Shown: positions 42,425 through 53,967 of the stretch, piece after piece
How the letters are laid out: each line of letters starts with the position of its first letter
Numbering within the stretch: position 1 is the stretch's first letter
Notes under the pieces: generated by a model
Databases searched by the model: none
The model's input: only the letters and a program-made list of their open reading frames with translations
Told to the model about the DNA's origin: nothing
Origin: Mycolicibacterium insubricum
GTDB lineage: Bacteria > Actinomycetota > Actinomycetes > Mycobacteriales > Mycobacteriaceae
Assembly (NCBI RefSeq): GCF_010731615.1
Contig: NZ_AP022618.1
Location: 992,001-1,056,000 of the forward strand
Length of the DNA stretch: 64,000 bases
Reading direction: 5' to 3'
Position numbers and translations under genes: made by a program

Positions 42425-42550
42425 AGCGCCCCTCTCGTAGTGACCCCTCGACGATAGGCCAGGCCTGCGCCGATCGTTGATCTGACCGCCCGCCCGGTGC
42501 GGCCGAGATTGGTGATCGGGGCGCCCGCCGCCGGGACTTAACGTTCAGGT

Positions 42551-43408
42551 GTGGGTAGTTGTGGGACGGTGTCGAGGCCAAGGCGACGGAGCGCGGTGGT
42601 GCTCGGGGGTGCGCTGGTCGCCGTGGCGATGCTGGCCGGGTGCGGTCCCGGGCAGCGGGACCCGGTCGCCACCACTGCTGCGACCGGCACGACGACGACC
42701 ACCGCCATCGCCAGCCCGACGGCGACCTCCACTCAGGACTGCGGCAAGGTCTACATCGACTACAAGCCCCCGCTGGCCGAGCAGCACATCCGCTGCACCC
42801 TGCAGCCGGCGGCGGGACTGACACTGGCGGTGTCCAGCGACCCGTCGTGGTCCTTCGAACTACAGCGTGCGGGCACCACCGTCCAGCGGTTCACCGAGAT
42901 CACCGACAAGATCGGCCAGAGCGGGGTGGCGCCGCTGCTGGCCGACCTCGACGGCACCGGCATCCCGTCGCTGTTGGTGGTGAACGGCCGCGGCGGTACC
43001 GGCGGCGAGCCCATGGCGGTGTGGAAGTTCAACCCAGAAGAGACCGAATTCGTCCGTGCCGGTGAGATTTTCGGGTTCCGGCACTATTACCGCAGCACTG
43101 AGGGGCTCTTCGGTCTCTATGCGCACTCCGGTGCCGGAGCCGGCGTCGTGACGCTCTACCGCTGGGACGGCGACAGCTTGGTGGCGGTGGTGCTGCTGGA
43201 TGTCCAGACTCCGGACTGGACCGTGCAGTCCACCGACAAGCGGGTGTGGCTGCGCAACAAGAACGTCATGTGCACTCTCAACAAGGACGACTACCCCGCC
43301 GGATCACTGGCCGCGTGGCGGGCCCAACTGACGGCGGCCGGGTTCGACCCGGCCACCGCCGCCGAGCATTTCTGCATGCAGCCGTGGGTGGGCACCCTCT
43401 ACCGCTGA
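42551..43408 (+). CDS. Lipoprotein of unknown function
   Basis: The 285-residue precursor has a basic n-region ('SRPRRRS'), a hydrophobic core and a lipobox 'MLAGC' (cysteine about residue 31). A Thr-rich linker precedes a beta-rich domain with 'LLADLDGTGIPSLLVVNGRG', reminiscent of VCBS/FG-GAP repeats. Four cysteines are present after the linker. The GTG at 42551 has TAACGT six bases upstream (leaderless pattern); a GTG at 42569 is an alternative. It is divergent from the NHL membrane-protein gene. Confidence 0.75.
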   Translation: MGSCGTVSRPRRRSAVVLGGALVAVAMLAGCGPGQRDPVATTAATGTTTTTAIASPTATSTQDCGKVYIDYKPPLAEQHIRCTLQPAAGLTLAVSSDPSWSFELQRAGTTVQRFTEITDKIGQSGVAPLLADLDGTGIPSLLVVNGRGGTGGEPMAVWKFNPEETEFVRAGEIFGFRHYYRSTEGLFGLYAHSGAGAGVVTLYRWDGDSLVAVVLLDVQTPDWTVQSTDKRVWLRNKNVMCTLNKDDYPAGSLAAWRAQLTAAGFDPATAAEHFCMQPWVGTLYR

Positions 43409-43459
43409 GCGGTCGGTCTCGGTCCTCACGATCGCCGGGTAGGGCCTACGCTGACGGAC

Positions 43460-43519
43460 ATGTCCGCCTCGACCACATCGGCGCCGACGCCGACCCTCGG
43501 GGTGACAAAACAACGATGA
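43460..43519 (+). CDS. Leader mini-ORF coupled to the GAP-family gene
   Basis: TACGCT followed by exactly seven bases precedes ATG 43460. The 19-codon ORF (MSASTTSAPTPTLGVTKQR) ends with TGA at 43517-43519, overlapping the ATG of the next gene in an ATGA. The promoter spacing suggests a leaderless leader peptide that couples translation to the membrane protein. It could instead be the remnant of a longer N-terminus in another frame. Confidence 0.5.
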   Translation: MSASTTSAPTPTLGVTKQR

Positions 43520-44199
43520 CGGCGTTTCTCCTGACGTTGACGGGTCTGGCTTTTCTCGACTCCCTCAACGTCCTGAACATCGGCGTGATCTCGGCCGTCA
43601 TCTACGGCAGCCGATTGAACCGTCAGTCCGTGCTGCCCGGCGGAGTCAGCTATATCGCCGGACTTCTCACGGTGACCATCACCTTCGGGCTGTGCGTGGT
43701 GCTCGGATTGGGGCTGCTCGCGGATCTGACCGACTTCCACCTGACCCCGGCGGTCAGGTATTGGGGCGAGCTTGTGCTGGGTGTGCTGCTGATCGGGCTG
43801 GCGTTCGTGCCGCTGGTCGCCCAGAGCACGACGCCGGGCTGGGCCCTGGGAGCCATGCGCGATCGCCCCTGGCTGCTCGGATTCCTCGGTGCGGCAGTCG
43901 GCCTCGGGCAGGCCCCCACCGCGGTTCCCTATCTGACGGCCTTGGCGATGATCGCGGCGCTGCACCCCCGCCCGGGGGGCTGGCCGCTGATGATCGTCGG
44001 GTACTGGATCGTCGCGATGCTGCCGTGCATGCTCATCCTCGGGCTCTCGACGCTCAAAAGCCGGCGAGCCGTCCGCGCGCAGCGCTGGCTGGTGCGCAAC
44101 GTCGCCAAGTACGGGCCGATCGGCGTGCGCCTGTTGTTCCTGGCCGTCGGTGTCGCGTTGGTCGCGGACGCGCTCGTCCACCGCAGTCGGTGGTGGTGA
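43516..44199 (+). CDS. GAP/LysE-like membrane protein
   Basis: The 227-residue protein has about six membrane spans. It opens 'LLTLTGLAFLDSLNVLNIGV' and contains 'GLGQAPTAVPYLTALAMIAA' and 'LPCMLILGLSTLKSRRAVRA'. The fold resembles the GAP/SfLAP proteins at 35286 and 35976, but identity is low. The ATG at 43516 overlaps the stop of a mini-ORF and has no ribosome-binding site of its own. The substrate is unknown. Confidence 0.78.
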   Translation: MTAFLLTLTGLAFLDSLNVLNIGVISAVIYGSRLNRQSVLPGGVSYIAGLLTVTITFGLCVVLGLGLLADLTDFHLTPAVRYWGELVLGVLLIGLAFVPLVAQSTTPGWALGAMRDRPWLLGFLGAAVGLGQAPTAVPYLTALAMIAALHPRPGGWPLMIVGYWIVAMLPCMLILGLSTLKSRRAVRAQRWLVRNVAKYGPIGVRLLFLAVGVALVADALVHRSRWW

Positions 44200-44256
44200 C
44201 TCGGGGAGCCTGGCGGAGGCGGGCCGGTTGTGACCACGGTCATAGCCCCCAGGAAA

Positions 44257-44277
44257 GTTGAGCGGAATAGGCTCAAC
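44257..44277. promoter_or_regulatory. HspR box (HAIR) upstream of clpB
   Basis: GTTGAGC-N7-GCTCAAC is a perfect inverted repeat with the 7-7-7 geometry of HAIR. It is immediately followed by a TTGACG -35-like hexamer (44279-44284), the same order as at dnaK. clpB is an HspR target in mycobacteria. Confidence 0.8.
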
Positions 44278-44354
44278 CTTGACGTGGTTGACCACTACGA
44301 CAAGCATTTGCCGGGCGACTACGTGTGTGCCCGTATCGAAGAAAGTGAGGTGTC

Positions 44355-46901
<2,547 letters not shown>

Positions 46902-46969
46902 CGACGAAGCGCCGAGGAACGAGGTGTGAGGAGTCGGCCCCGACACTCTGGGGTAGCTGGTGCGGCAGT

Positions 46970-47009
46970 GAAATCGCCCCCGGCTCTTTCGAGAGCCGGG
47001 GGCGATTTC
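46970..47009. terminator. 18-bp perfect stem with TTCG tetraloop after clpB
   Basis: GAAATCGCCCCCGGCTCT (46970-46987) pairs fully with 46992-47009 around the loop TTCG. The outer AAAT/ATTT gives a short U-containing tail on either strand. It lies between convergent clpB and lemA, so it is a bidirectional terminator. Confidence 0.85.
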
Positions 47010-47023
47010 GTGCCCGCACCCTA

Positions 47024-47073
47024 CCGACCGTGGGCGTCCACCAACCCGTCGTGCGAGTAAGCGCCACGGTCGG
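47024..47073. repeat. Palindromic intergenic element between clpB and lemA
   Basis: CCGACCGTGGGCG (47024-47036) is inverted at 47062-47073 with one extra G on the left. The right side reads GTGCGAGTAAGCGCCACGGTCGGCG. It is nearly the same as the half copy at 6917-6941 and resembles the GTGCACGTAAGTGGTAC arm at 33098. It is separate from the terminator hairpin just upstream. Confidence 0.7.
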
Positions 47074-47089
47074 CGGATCTTGGCCCGCG

Positions 47090-47662
47090 TTAGAACTGCA
47101 CCTGGGGCGGGGCCTGCTGGCCCTCGGGGGCCTTGTAGAACTCCCGCTTGCTCACCCCGGCGGGACCGGCGACGAACATCCACGGGATGGTGACGACCTT
47201 CTGGTTCAGCGTCGACACCGCGTCGTTGTAGTACTGCCGCGCGAATGCCAGCTGGTTCTCGGTGTCGGCCAACTGCTCCTGCAGTTGCAGGAAGTTCGCC
47301 GATGCCCTCAGATCGGGGTAGTTCTCGGCGACCACCATGACGTTGCCGATCGCCCGGTCCAGCCGGGCCTGCGCCTCGGCCTTCGCATCGACGTTGTCGG
47401 ACGCGGCGGCTGCCGCCACTCCGGTGCGTGCGGCGGTGACTTCCTCGAACACCGACTTCTCGTGCGCCGCATAACCTTTGACGGTGTTGACCAGGTTGGG
47501 CACCAGATCTGCCCGACGGGTCAGCTGCACGTCGATGCCGCCGAGCGCCTCCTGGGCGCTGACGTCGAGTCGCCGCAGCGAGTTGAATGCGATGATCCCG
47601 AAGGCGATCAGCGCGACGACGATCACCACGACCACGATGATCGCGATTCCCGTTCCACCCAT
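47090..47662 (-). CDS. LemA-family protein
   Basis: The 190-residue protein has an N-terminal membrane anchor (residues 5-26) and the LemA helical domain: 'RADLVPNLVNTVKGYAAHEK', 'VVAENYPDLRASANFLQLQE', 'YNDAVSTLNQKVVTIPWMFV'. The ATG at 47662 has GAGGAG about 8 bases upstream. It follows the DUF2207 gene's end in the opposite order of transcription: DUF2207 is upstream... on this strand lemA starts at 47662, 67 bases after the DUF2207 stop at 47730. LemA and DUF2207 genes are commonly paired; their role is unclear. Confidence 0.9.
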   Translation of the reverse strand: MGGTGIAIIVVVVIVVALIAFGIIAFNSLRRLDVSAQEALGGIDVQLTRRADLVPNLVNTVKGYAAHEKSVFEEVTAARTGVAAAAASDNVDAKAEAQARLDRAIGNVMVVAENYPDLRASANFLQLQEQLADTENQLAFARQYYNDAVSTLNQKVVTIPWMFVAGPAGVSKREFYKAPEGQQAPPQVQF

Positions 47663-47729
47663 GAGCTAGCTCCTCACTGTCGGTTTGTGTCCACTATGGC
47701 TGTTCGGCGCCACGTTCGCGCCCCCTTGG

Positions 47730-49598
47730 TCACCAGGTTCCCCCGCCGCCGCCACCGCCGCCGCCCCAACTGCCGCCCCCGCTGCTCCAGCCACCGCCGC
47801 CGGAGGACGAACTCGACGACGACTGCGACGCGGTGTAGGCGCTGATCGAACTGGACACGGCCGAGTTGAAACTGGCCAGGCCGTCGGAGAAATTGCCGGC
47901 GGAGTACAGGCCGGCCGACTGGCCGACGGGCACCGGGTACCACCACGGCACCGGTGGCTCGGTGTTGGTGGCGGCCCGGTACTTCGCCGCCCACTTGTCG
48001 GCCACCCCGAATGCGACGGCATACGGGATGTAGGCGATGTACAGGTCCTGGCGCGCGGCGTAGTCGAACCGGTCCTCGCTCGACGGGGTGGCCAAAAGAC
48101 GTCGGAAACCGGCTGCCCGTGACCATAATTCGCGTCCGGCCGGGGTGCGACGGGTGGTCGCCCCGGTGGCCAGCAGCCCGAACCCGCAGATGGTGAACGC
48201 CGCGAACGGCGCGCCCCACATGGTCGGGGCGAGAAAGCCGACGAACCCGATCACCGCCGCCACCGCGGACAACAGGAGCAGTACCCGGCCGATCAGCCCG
48301 GACCACGAGGTCTGCATCACCCCGGTGTCCTCGGACCAGGACCGGCAGGCATTTGCCACCGTCTTTCTGGCCCTGATCAGCGTCTGGCCCGTGGACACCG
48401 CGCCGTCGACGGCGAAGGCGGCACCGGGTGTGGTGACGCCCAGTGCGGTACCCAACGCCCGGCCGACCGGGTCGATGGCGGCCCACTGCTCGGGGGTGCC
48501 GATGCCGGTGACCGTCCAATGGCGGGAATCGGAGCGGTCGAGCCGGATGAGTTTGCGGTCGGCCAGGGACAGCAGCGTCGCGACCATCGCGTCGTCGCCC
48601 TCGGTCTCGTCGGCGATGTAGCGGGTCTGCGCCGGTCCGAGGCCCTGCGGCGGGACGTAGAGCACCGGGGTGCCCGGGGGGATCTCGCGTTGCATCCGGA
48701 ACAGCCAGAGCCCGGCGCCCGCGGCCAGCAGGGTCAATACGGCGACGAGAACCGTCATCGGTACCGAGTGGCCGAGGACGTAGTCGAATTCCACTGTCCA
48801 CCCCACGGTGGCGCGCGGCGGCGCCGGCACGGACAGATCGGCGCGCACCGTCACCGGGTTCTGCGCGGGCAGGTTCGCCGCGGCCACCGTCAGATGTGCG
48901 GTGCCGGCACCGTCGATCGTGCACGGGATCTCCCCGGAGGCCGACGCCACGCAGGCCACCTGCCCCGACGGGCCGGGCAGGTCGATGGTGGTGGTGGCGT
49001 GGACGATCGGCTGGGCCCAGAACCCGACGACGTCGTAGTAGAACGCCGACGCCGGCGCCGACGCGTTGGTCCCGGCCCGGGTGATGAACTGCCCCTCACC
49101 GGCCGACGGCGGGACCAGGCCGCCGTTGATGTTGTAGTCGATGACGTAGACGTGCGGGCCCGGCGCCACCGTCACGTTCGGATTGCCGATCCGGGCGACG
49201 TAGAAGGCACCGTTGTTGCGCCACTCGTAGCCGACCTCGCCCGGTTGACCGTCGACGGTGACCTTGGTGACCGTCGGGATGGTGCGGGCGTGCGGATCGG
49301 TGCGGTCGGCGATCGGGAAGAACCGGAAGATGCCGTGCTTACCGGCGGCCATGTCGATGGTGAGCTGCTCGGAGGCGTACATCCGGCCGTCGGCGTCGAC
49401 CCGGTAGTGCGCCGTGTAGTCGGTAATCACCGACTGGCGGTCGACATCGCCGGCGGAGGAGTCGAGATGGGCGAAGATCGCCGGCCACAGCAGCCCGATG
49501 GCCGAGAGCGCGCACAGCACCGTCGTCCAGATGATCCGGCGGATGCCCGAGTACGGAGTCACGAGCCAGCTCGGCGCAACCGAGGACGACGATGCCAC
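47730..49598 (-). CDS. DUF2207 membrane protein with Gly/Ser-rich tail
   Basis: The 622-residue protein has an N-terminal membrane segment, an exterior beta-rich domain of DUF2207 type ('GKHGIFRFFPIADRTD', 'HVYVIDYNINGGLV'), a central span, a cytoplasmic part, two further spans and a C-terminus of Ser runs followed by Gly/Trp repeats. The start is the GTG at 49598, just before the conserved part; the longer reading to 49880 begins with unrelated, basic sequence. It is the upstream partner of lemA. The Gly-rich end is typical of the family. Confidence 0.85.
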   Translation of the reverse strand: MASSSSVAPSWLVTPYSGIRRIIWTTVLCALSAIGLLWPAIFAHLDSSAGDVDRQSVITDYTAHYRVDADGRMYASEQLTIDMAAGKHGIFRFFPIADRTDPHARTIPTVTKVTVDGQPGEVGYEWRNNGAFYVARIGNPNVTVAPGPHVYVIDYNINGGLVPPSAGEGQFITRAGTNASAPASAFYYDVVGFWAQPIVHATTTIDLPGPSGQVACVASASGEIPCTIDGAGTAHLTVAAANLPAQNPVTVRADLSVPAPPRATVGWTVEFDYVLGHSVPMTVLVAVLTLLAAGAGLWLFRMQREIPPGTPVLYVPPQGLGPAQTRYIADETEGDDAMVATLLSLADRKLIRLDRSDSRHWTVTGIGTPEQWAAIDPVGRALGTALGVTTPGAAFAVDGAVSTGQTLIRARKTVANACRSWSEDTGVMQTSWSGLIGRVLLLLSAVAAVIGFVGFLAPTMWGAPFAAFTICGFGLLATGATTRRTPAGRELWSRAAGFRRLLATPSSEDRFDYAARQDLYIAYIPYAVAFGVADKWAAKYRAATNTEPPVPWWYPVPVGQSAGLYSAGNFSDGLASFNSAVSSSISAYTASQSSSSSSSGGGGWSSGGGSWGGGGGGGGGTW

Positions 49599-49921
49599 CT
49601 GACGATTGTGACAGCGCGACGGCGCAGCGGAACCCACGAATTTCCTGGAGAGGCCGGTTTGTCCCGGCCAGCGGAACCGGGTTGTCGGCCGCAGGTCGCT
49701 GGGCACTGAATGACGGGCCGACCAGCTACGAACACGAACTGTGGAGTGCGCTCGGTGAAACCGCAGGTCACGGCGCTGGGCTATCGGCGGTGAGGGAGGC
49801 TCGCCTACGCCGGCCGCACCGGGATCAACGCGCTTCGTCGCCGGCCGGGTAACCGCAGGTAACCAGGTTGTGACCTGCACGGGTTCTATAAAATTGCTAT
49901 ACCTCTACTACGCTGTTGGCG
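49599..49921. other. Divergent intergenic region of 323 bases
   Basis: No convincing gene is visible; the open frames on either strand lack family features. Near its right end GCAGGT (49855-49860) and ACCTGC (49873-49878) form an inverted repeat, followed by the AT-rich stretch CTATAAAATTGCTATACC. TACGCT at 49909-49914 lies exactly seven bases before the ATG at 49922, a leaderless -10. The part next to the DUF2207 start presumably holds its promoter, but none stands out. Confidence 0.55.
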
Positions 49922-50704
49922 ATGGTCCCGTTTTGGTTCACGCTGTCCGCACTCTGCTTTGTGGGTGCGGCGGTGCTGCTGTGGTTCGACTATGACCGGC
50001 GCCGCGGACACGGCCGCCGGCGTAAGTCGTGGGCGCGTTCCCACGGGTTCGACTACGAACCGGAATCCACCGAGATCCTGTCCAAGTGGAGCCGCGGCGT
50101 CATGTCGACCGTCGGCGACGTCACCGCCCGCAACGTCGTGCTGGGCCAGATCCGCGGGGAAGCCGTCTTCATCTTCGACCTTGACGACGTCGCGACGGTC
50201 ATCGCGCTGCACCGCAAGGTCGGCACGAATGTGGTCGTCGACCTGCGGCTCAAGGGTCTCAAGGAGCCCCGCGAGAACGACATCTGGCTGCTCGGCGCCA
50301 TCGGCCCCCGGATGGTCTACTCGACCAACCTCGATGCGGCCCGGCGCGCCTGCGACCGTCGGATGGTCACCTTCGCCCACACCGCGCCCGACAGCGCCGA
50401 GATCATGTGGAACGAGCAGCACTGGACGCTGATCTCCATGCCGATCAGCAGCGGTCGCTCCCAGTGGGACGACGGCCTGCGCACCGTCCGCCAGTTCAAC
50501 GACCTGCTGCGGGTACTGCCGCCGATCTCGGCCGAGCTGCCCGGCGCCACCCGTCGTCCCGACGCCGGCCGGCCGTTGGCTCCGTCCGCCCCGGCCCCGC
50601 CGGCCGAACTTCCGCCGGGTCGCAGCGGCCAGCCGTCCGGGCTGCGCACCGACGCCCCGCACGGGGTGCGGGTCCGCCGCGGATCCCGCACCGGCCGGCA
50701 GTGA
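49922..50704 (+). CDS. Conserved single-span membrane protein (Rv0383c-like)
   Basis: The 260-residue protein has an N-terminal membrane span ('WFTLSALCFVGAAVLLWFDY'), a basic RRR segment, a globular cytoplasmic domain ('HGFDYEPESTEILSKWSRGV', 'GEAVFIFDLDDVATVIALHR') and a Pro-rich basic tail. In gene order it matches Rv0383c, next to pyrE and clpB in M. tuberculosis. The function is unknown. The ATG at 49922 is preferred to a TTG at 49916 because TACGCT lies seven bases before the ATG. Its stop overlaps the pyrE start. Confidence 0.82.
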   Translation: MVPFWFTLSALCFVGAAVLLWFDYDRRRGHGRRRKSWARSHGFDYEPESTEILSKWSRGVMSTVGDVTARNVVLGQIRGEAVFIFDLDDVATVIALHRKVGTNVVVDLRLKGLKEPRENDIWLLGAIGPRMVYSTNLDAARRACDRRMVTFAHTAPDSAEIMWNEQHWTLISMPISSGRSQWDDGLRTVRQFNDLLRVLPPISAELPGATRRPDAGRPLAPSAPAPPAELPPGRSGQPSGLRTDAPHGVRVRRGSRTGRQ

Positions 50705-51261
50705 CCGCACCCCAGGTCGACGCCGCCGACCGCGCGGAGCTGGCCGAGCTGGTCCGCCGGTTGGCCGTCGTGCACGGACGCGTCACCCTGTCCTCGGGCC
50801 GGGAATCCGACTACTACGTCGACCTGCGCCGCGCCACCCTGCAGCACCGCGCCTCCCCGCTGATCGGGAAGCTGCTGCGCGAACTCACCGCGGACTGGGA
50901 CTACGCCGCCGCCGGCGGACTGACGCTGGGTGCCGACCCGGTCGCGACGGCGATCATGCACGCCCCGGGCCGGCCGATCGACGCGTTCGTCGTCCGCAAA
51001 TCCGCGAAAACCCATGGCATGCAACGACTCATCGAAGGCTTCGACGTCGCCGGGCAACGCGTCCTAGTGGTCGAGGACACCTCCACCACCGGCGCTTCCC
51101 CGCTGACGGCGGTCCGCGCGGTCCGCGAGGCCGGCGGCGAGGTCGTCGGGGTGGCGACCGTCGTCGACCGGGCCACCGGAGCTGCGGAGATCATCGAGGC
51201 CGAGGGCCTGCCCTATCGCAGCGTGCTGGGCCTGGCCGACCTGGGGCTGCCCGGGGCCTGA
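50701..51261 (+). CDS. pyrE: Orotate phosphoribosyltransferase
   Basis: The 186-residue enzyme converts orotate and PRPP to OMP in pyrimidine synthesis. The PRPP-binding motif 'VLVVEDTSTTGAS' lies at residues 121-133, with 'GRESDYYVDLRRATL', 'GGLTLGADPVATAI' and 'VVRKSAKTHG' also typical. The GTG at 50701 overlaps the upstream stop (GTGA). In M. tuberculosis the equivalent is Rv0382c with the same neighbours. Confidence 0.94.
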   Translation: MTAPQVDAADRAELAELVRRLAVVHGRVTLSSGRESDYYVDLRRATLQHRASPLIGKLLRELTADWDYAAAGGLTLGADPVATAIMHAPGRPIDAFVVRKSAKTHGMQRLIEGFDVAGQRVLVVEDTSTTGASPLTAVRAVREAGGEVVGVATVVDRATGAAEIIEAEGLPYRSVLGLADLGLPGA

Positions 51262-51282
51262 CCGGCTGGGGTAGGACCTGCG

Positions 51283-52185
51283 ATGACGAGGAAACCGGCC
51301 CGCGCGTTCCTGGCTGTTCTGCTGACCCTGACGGCTGTGCTGGCCGGCTGTGGCACCACCGGTGACCAGCGGGTTTTCGGGGCACAGAGCGTCCCTCTCG
51401 GCCAGTCGCTGGCCGTGCTGGGCTGGAACATCTCCGTCGCCAACCTGCGGTTCGCCGACGACAAGGTGCTGATCGACGTCGACGCAGCACCCAGTGACCC
51501 GTCGGCACCGCGCGCCGATGCCCGCGAGGTCCGGTTCGGCCTGTACGGCGCGCTGGCCCACCCCGTCGAGGCCACCGGCCTGGGCAGCTGCGACGCCGTC
51601 GTCGGCTCCGACGTCAACCCGCTGCGCACCTCCGCCGACGCGTTCAGCGGAACCGTGTGTCTGGGCCCGGTCTCAGATCAGGCGCAGGTCCGCGGGGTGT
51701 ACCTGTACTCCCCGCGCGACCGGATCGCCGGAAGCACCGTCGCCTACCCGGCGGCGTTCCCGCTCGGACTGCCGCGCACCCCGGTCAGCGATTCCGGCCT
51801 CGTGCTCTACAGCACCAGCGCCGAGGCCTGGCGCGCCGACGGGAACGTGCTGACCCCGGCGTCGCTCGGCGATCCGGTGGCCTTCACCGGCAAGGGCTAT
51901 CTGCTCCTCGGGTTGCGCGCCGAAGCCGTCGCCGAGCGCTACCGCGACGAGGCCGCCGAACGCGGCGGGCCGCTGATGATCGTGATCGCCCCGACGCTGC
52001 CCGCTCCCGGCCTCAACCCAGCGTGCCAGGCTTACGGGTCCTCGGTGCTGATCATGCCGGAGTCGTCGCTGGACGCGGTGGCGGTGAGCGCGTCGCTGTG
52101 CGCCCAGGGCGACGTCAACGAGGCCGTCCTGTACCCGACGGTGTCGATCATCGGCACCCACGCCGGTCTGTGGACCCGGACGTGA
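51283..52185 (+). CDS. Lipoprotein (Rv0381c-position)
   Basis: The 300-residue precursor has a signal peptide with lipobox 'VLAGC' (cysteine about residue 22). The mature part is globular, with four cysteines ('GSCDAVVGS', 'GTVCLGPVS', 'NPACQAYG', 'SASLCAQG'). No enzymatic motif is seen. It occupies the position of Rv0381c between pyrE and the RNA methylase, and its stop overlaps the next start. Confidence 0.8.
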   Translation: MTRKPARAFLAVLLTLTAVLAGCGTTGDQRVFGAQSVPLGQSLAVLGWNISVANLRFADDKVLIDVDAAPSDPSAPRADAREVRFGLYGALAHPVEATGLGSCDAVVGSDVNPLRTSADAFSGTVCLGPVSDQAQVRGVYLYSPRDRIAGSTVAYPAAFPLGLPRTPVSDSGLVLYSTSAEAWRADGNVLTPASLGDPVAFTGKGYLLLGLRAEAVAERYRDEAAERGGPLMIVIAPTLPAPGLNPACQAYGSSVLIMPESSLDAVAVSASLCAQGDVNEAVLYPTVSIIGTHAGLWTRT

Positions 52186-52835
52186 CCGATCCGGGCCCCA
52201 CCGAGTGGGGCGGTGGTCACGGTGTCGGCCCCTGGGCGGACGAGCACGACGGCCCGCCGCCGGAGGATCCCCGCTACGACCCGACGCTGCTGGCCGAAGG
52301 GGATACCCGCAACGTCGTCGACGCCTACCGGTACTGGACCCGCGAGGCGATCATCGCCGACATCGACACCCGTCGGCACCCGCTGCACGTGGCCATCGAG
52401 AACTTCGGCAACGACGCCAACATCGGCGGGGTGGTTCGCACGGCGAACGCGTTCGCCGTCGACACCGTGCACATCGTCGGACGACGACGGTGGAACCGCC
52501 GCGGCGCCATGGTCACCGACCGCTACCAGCGGCTGCGCCACCACGACAGCACCGCCGAACTGCTGGCCTATGCCCGCTCGGCGGGGCTGAAGGTCGTCGC
52601 CGTCGACAACGTGCCCGGCTCGGTGCGGCTGGAAACCGCTGAGCTGCCCCGCAATACGCTGATGATCTTCGGCTCCGAGGGACCCGGTATCAGCGGCGAG
52701 GCCCGTGCCGGCGCGGACCTGCTGGTGTCCATCGCCCAGTTCGGCTCGACCCGCAGCATCAACGCCTCGGTGGCCGCCGGGATCGCCATGCACGCGTGGA
52801 TCCGCCGCCACGGCGACCTCGACGCGGCCTGGTAG
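52182..52835 (+). CDS. SpoU/TrmH-family RNA 2'-O-methyltransferase
   Basis: The 217-residue protein has the SPOUT motifs: 'AIENFGNDANIGGVVRTANA', 'LMIFGSEGPGISGEARAGAD' and 'STRSINASVAAGIAMHAW', which bind S-adenosylmethionine in a trefoil knot. It methylates a ribose in tRNA or rRNA; the target is not known. It corresponds to Rv0380c. The GTG at 52182 overlaps the lipoprotein stop by four bases. Confidence 0.92.
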   Translation: MTDPGPTEWGGGHGVGPWADEHDGPPPEDPRYDPTLLAEGDTRNVVDAYRYWTREAIIADIDTRRHPLHVAIENFGNDANIGGVVRTANAFAVDTVHIVGRRRWNRRGAMVTDRYQRLRHHDSTAELLAYARSAGLKVVAVDNVPGSVRLETAELPRNTLMIFGSEGPGISGEARAGADLLVSIAQFGSTRSINASVAAGIAMHAWIRRHGDLDAAW

Positions 52836-52851
52836 GGCAGACTTGGCTCCC

Positions 52852-53949
52852 ATGGAACAGGTGTGGGCCAACCGGGCGGGTTCGGCGGAGACGGCGATTG
52901 CGACACGGCATTTCCAGCGGCTGTGGGGAATCCCCGGGACCCAACTCGGTGTCGTCGGCTGGCCCGCGGTGCGCCGCGAGCGGCTGTTCGGGGTGTGGCA
53001 CTACTGGTGGCAGGCGCACCTGTTGGACTGCCTGGTCGACGCCCAGCTGCGCGCCCCGAATGCCGATCGGCTGACCCGGATCACCCGGCAGATCCGCGGC
53101 CACTGGCTGCGCAACCCGGGGTGGACCAACAGCTACTACGACGACATGGCCTGGCTCGCGCTGGCCCTGCAGCGCGCCGGCGGCTACCTGGGCGTGGACA
53201 CCGCCCGCGCCACCGACACCCTGACCAAGCAGCTCGTCGGATCCTGGTCACCGGCTGACGGCGGCGGCATCCCGTGGCGCAAGTCCGACAAGTTCTTCAA
53301 CGCCCCCGCCAACGGCCCGGCCGGCATCTTCCTGGCCCGCCACGGCCGGGTGCACCGCGCCACCGAGATGGCCGACTGGATCGACGCCACCCTGATCGAC
53401 CCGGACTCGCACCTGGTGTTCGACGGGATCAAGGACGGGTCCCTGGTGCGCGCCCAGTACACCTACTGCCAGGGCGTGGTGCTCGGCCTGGAGACCGAAC
53501 TGGCCATGCGGACCGGCGAGCCGCGGCACCTCGCCCGGGTACGACGGCTGGTGGGCGCGGTAGCCACGGAGATGACCGACGGCAAGGTGCTCCACGGTGG
53601 CGGTGGCGGCGACGGCGGCCTGTTCAACGGGATCACCGCCCGCTACCTGGCGCTGGTCGCCACCTCGCTGCCCGGTGACACCGACGCCGACGCCGAGACG
53701 CGCGACACCGCGGCGGGGATCGTGCTGGCCTCGGCCGAAGCGGCATGGGAGAACCGGCAGAGCGTGGACGGCCTGCCGCTGTTCGGACCGGTGTGGGACC
53801 GCGTCGCGGTGATCCCAGAGCTACCCAAGACCGCCGCGGTCAAGATCGACGGCGGCGTCAACCCCTCGGAGGTCCCCGAGCACGACCTGTCGGTGCAGCT
53901 GGGCGGCTGGATGCTGATGGAAGCCGCGCACACGCTCAGCCACGCCTAA
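52852..53949 (+). CDS. Glycoside hydrolase family 76-like protein
   Basis: The 365-residue protein is an (alpha/alpha)6-type protein with the GH76 catalytic signature 'NSYYDDMAWLALAL' (YYDD about residues 95-98), 'GGIPWRKSDKFFNAPANGPA' and 'YTYCQGVVLGLE'. GH76 enzymes cut alpha-1,6-mannan, which is the backbone of mycobacterial lipomannan. There is no signal peptide, so it is cytoplasmic as predicted. The ATG at 52852 follows the methylase stop by 16 bases. It is convergent with scoB. Confidence 0.85.
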   Translation: MEQVWANRAGSAETAIATRHFQRLWGIPGTQLGVVGWPAVRRERLFGVWHYWWQAHLLDCLVDAQLRAPNADRLTRITRQIRGHWLRNPGWTNSYYDDMAWLALALQRAGGYLGVDTARATDTLTKQLVGSWSPADGGGIPWRKSDKFFNAPANGPAGIFLARHGRVHRATEMADWIDATLIDPDSHLVFDGIKDGSLVRAQYTYCQGVVLGLETELAMRTGEPRHLARVRRLVGAVATEMTDGKVLHGGGGGDGGLFNGITARYLALVATSLPGDTDADAETRDTAAGIVLASAEAAWENRQSVDGLPLFGPVWDRVAVIPELPKTAAVKIDGGVNPSEVPEHDLSVQLGGWMLMEAAHTLSHA

Positions 53950-53967
53950 GTCAGAACCGATTGAAGC

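Noticed and set aside
49592..49852. 86-codon plus-strand frame in the DUF2207/Rv0383c-like gap
   Set aside because: No start context, no similarity recognised, and it overlaps the start region of the DUF2207 gene.
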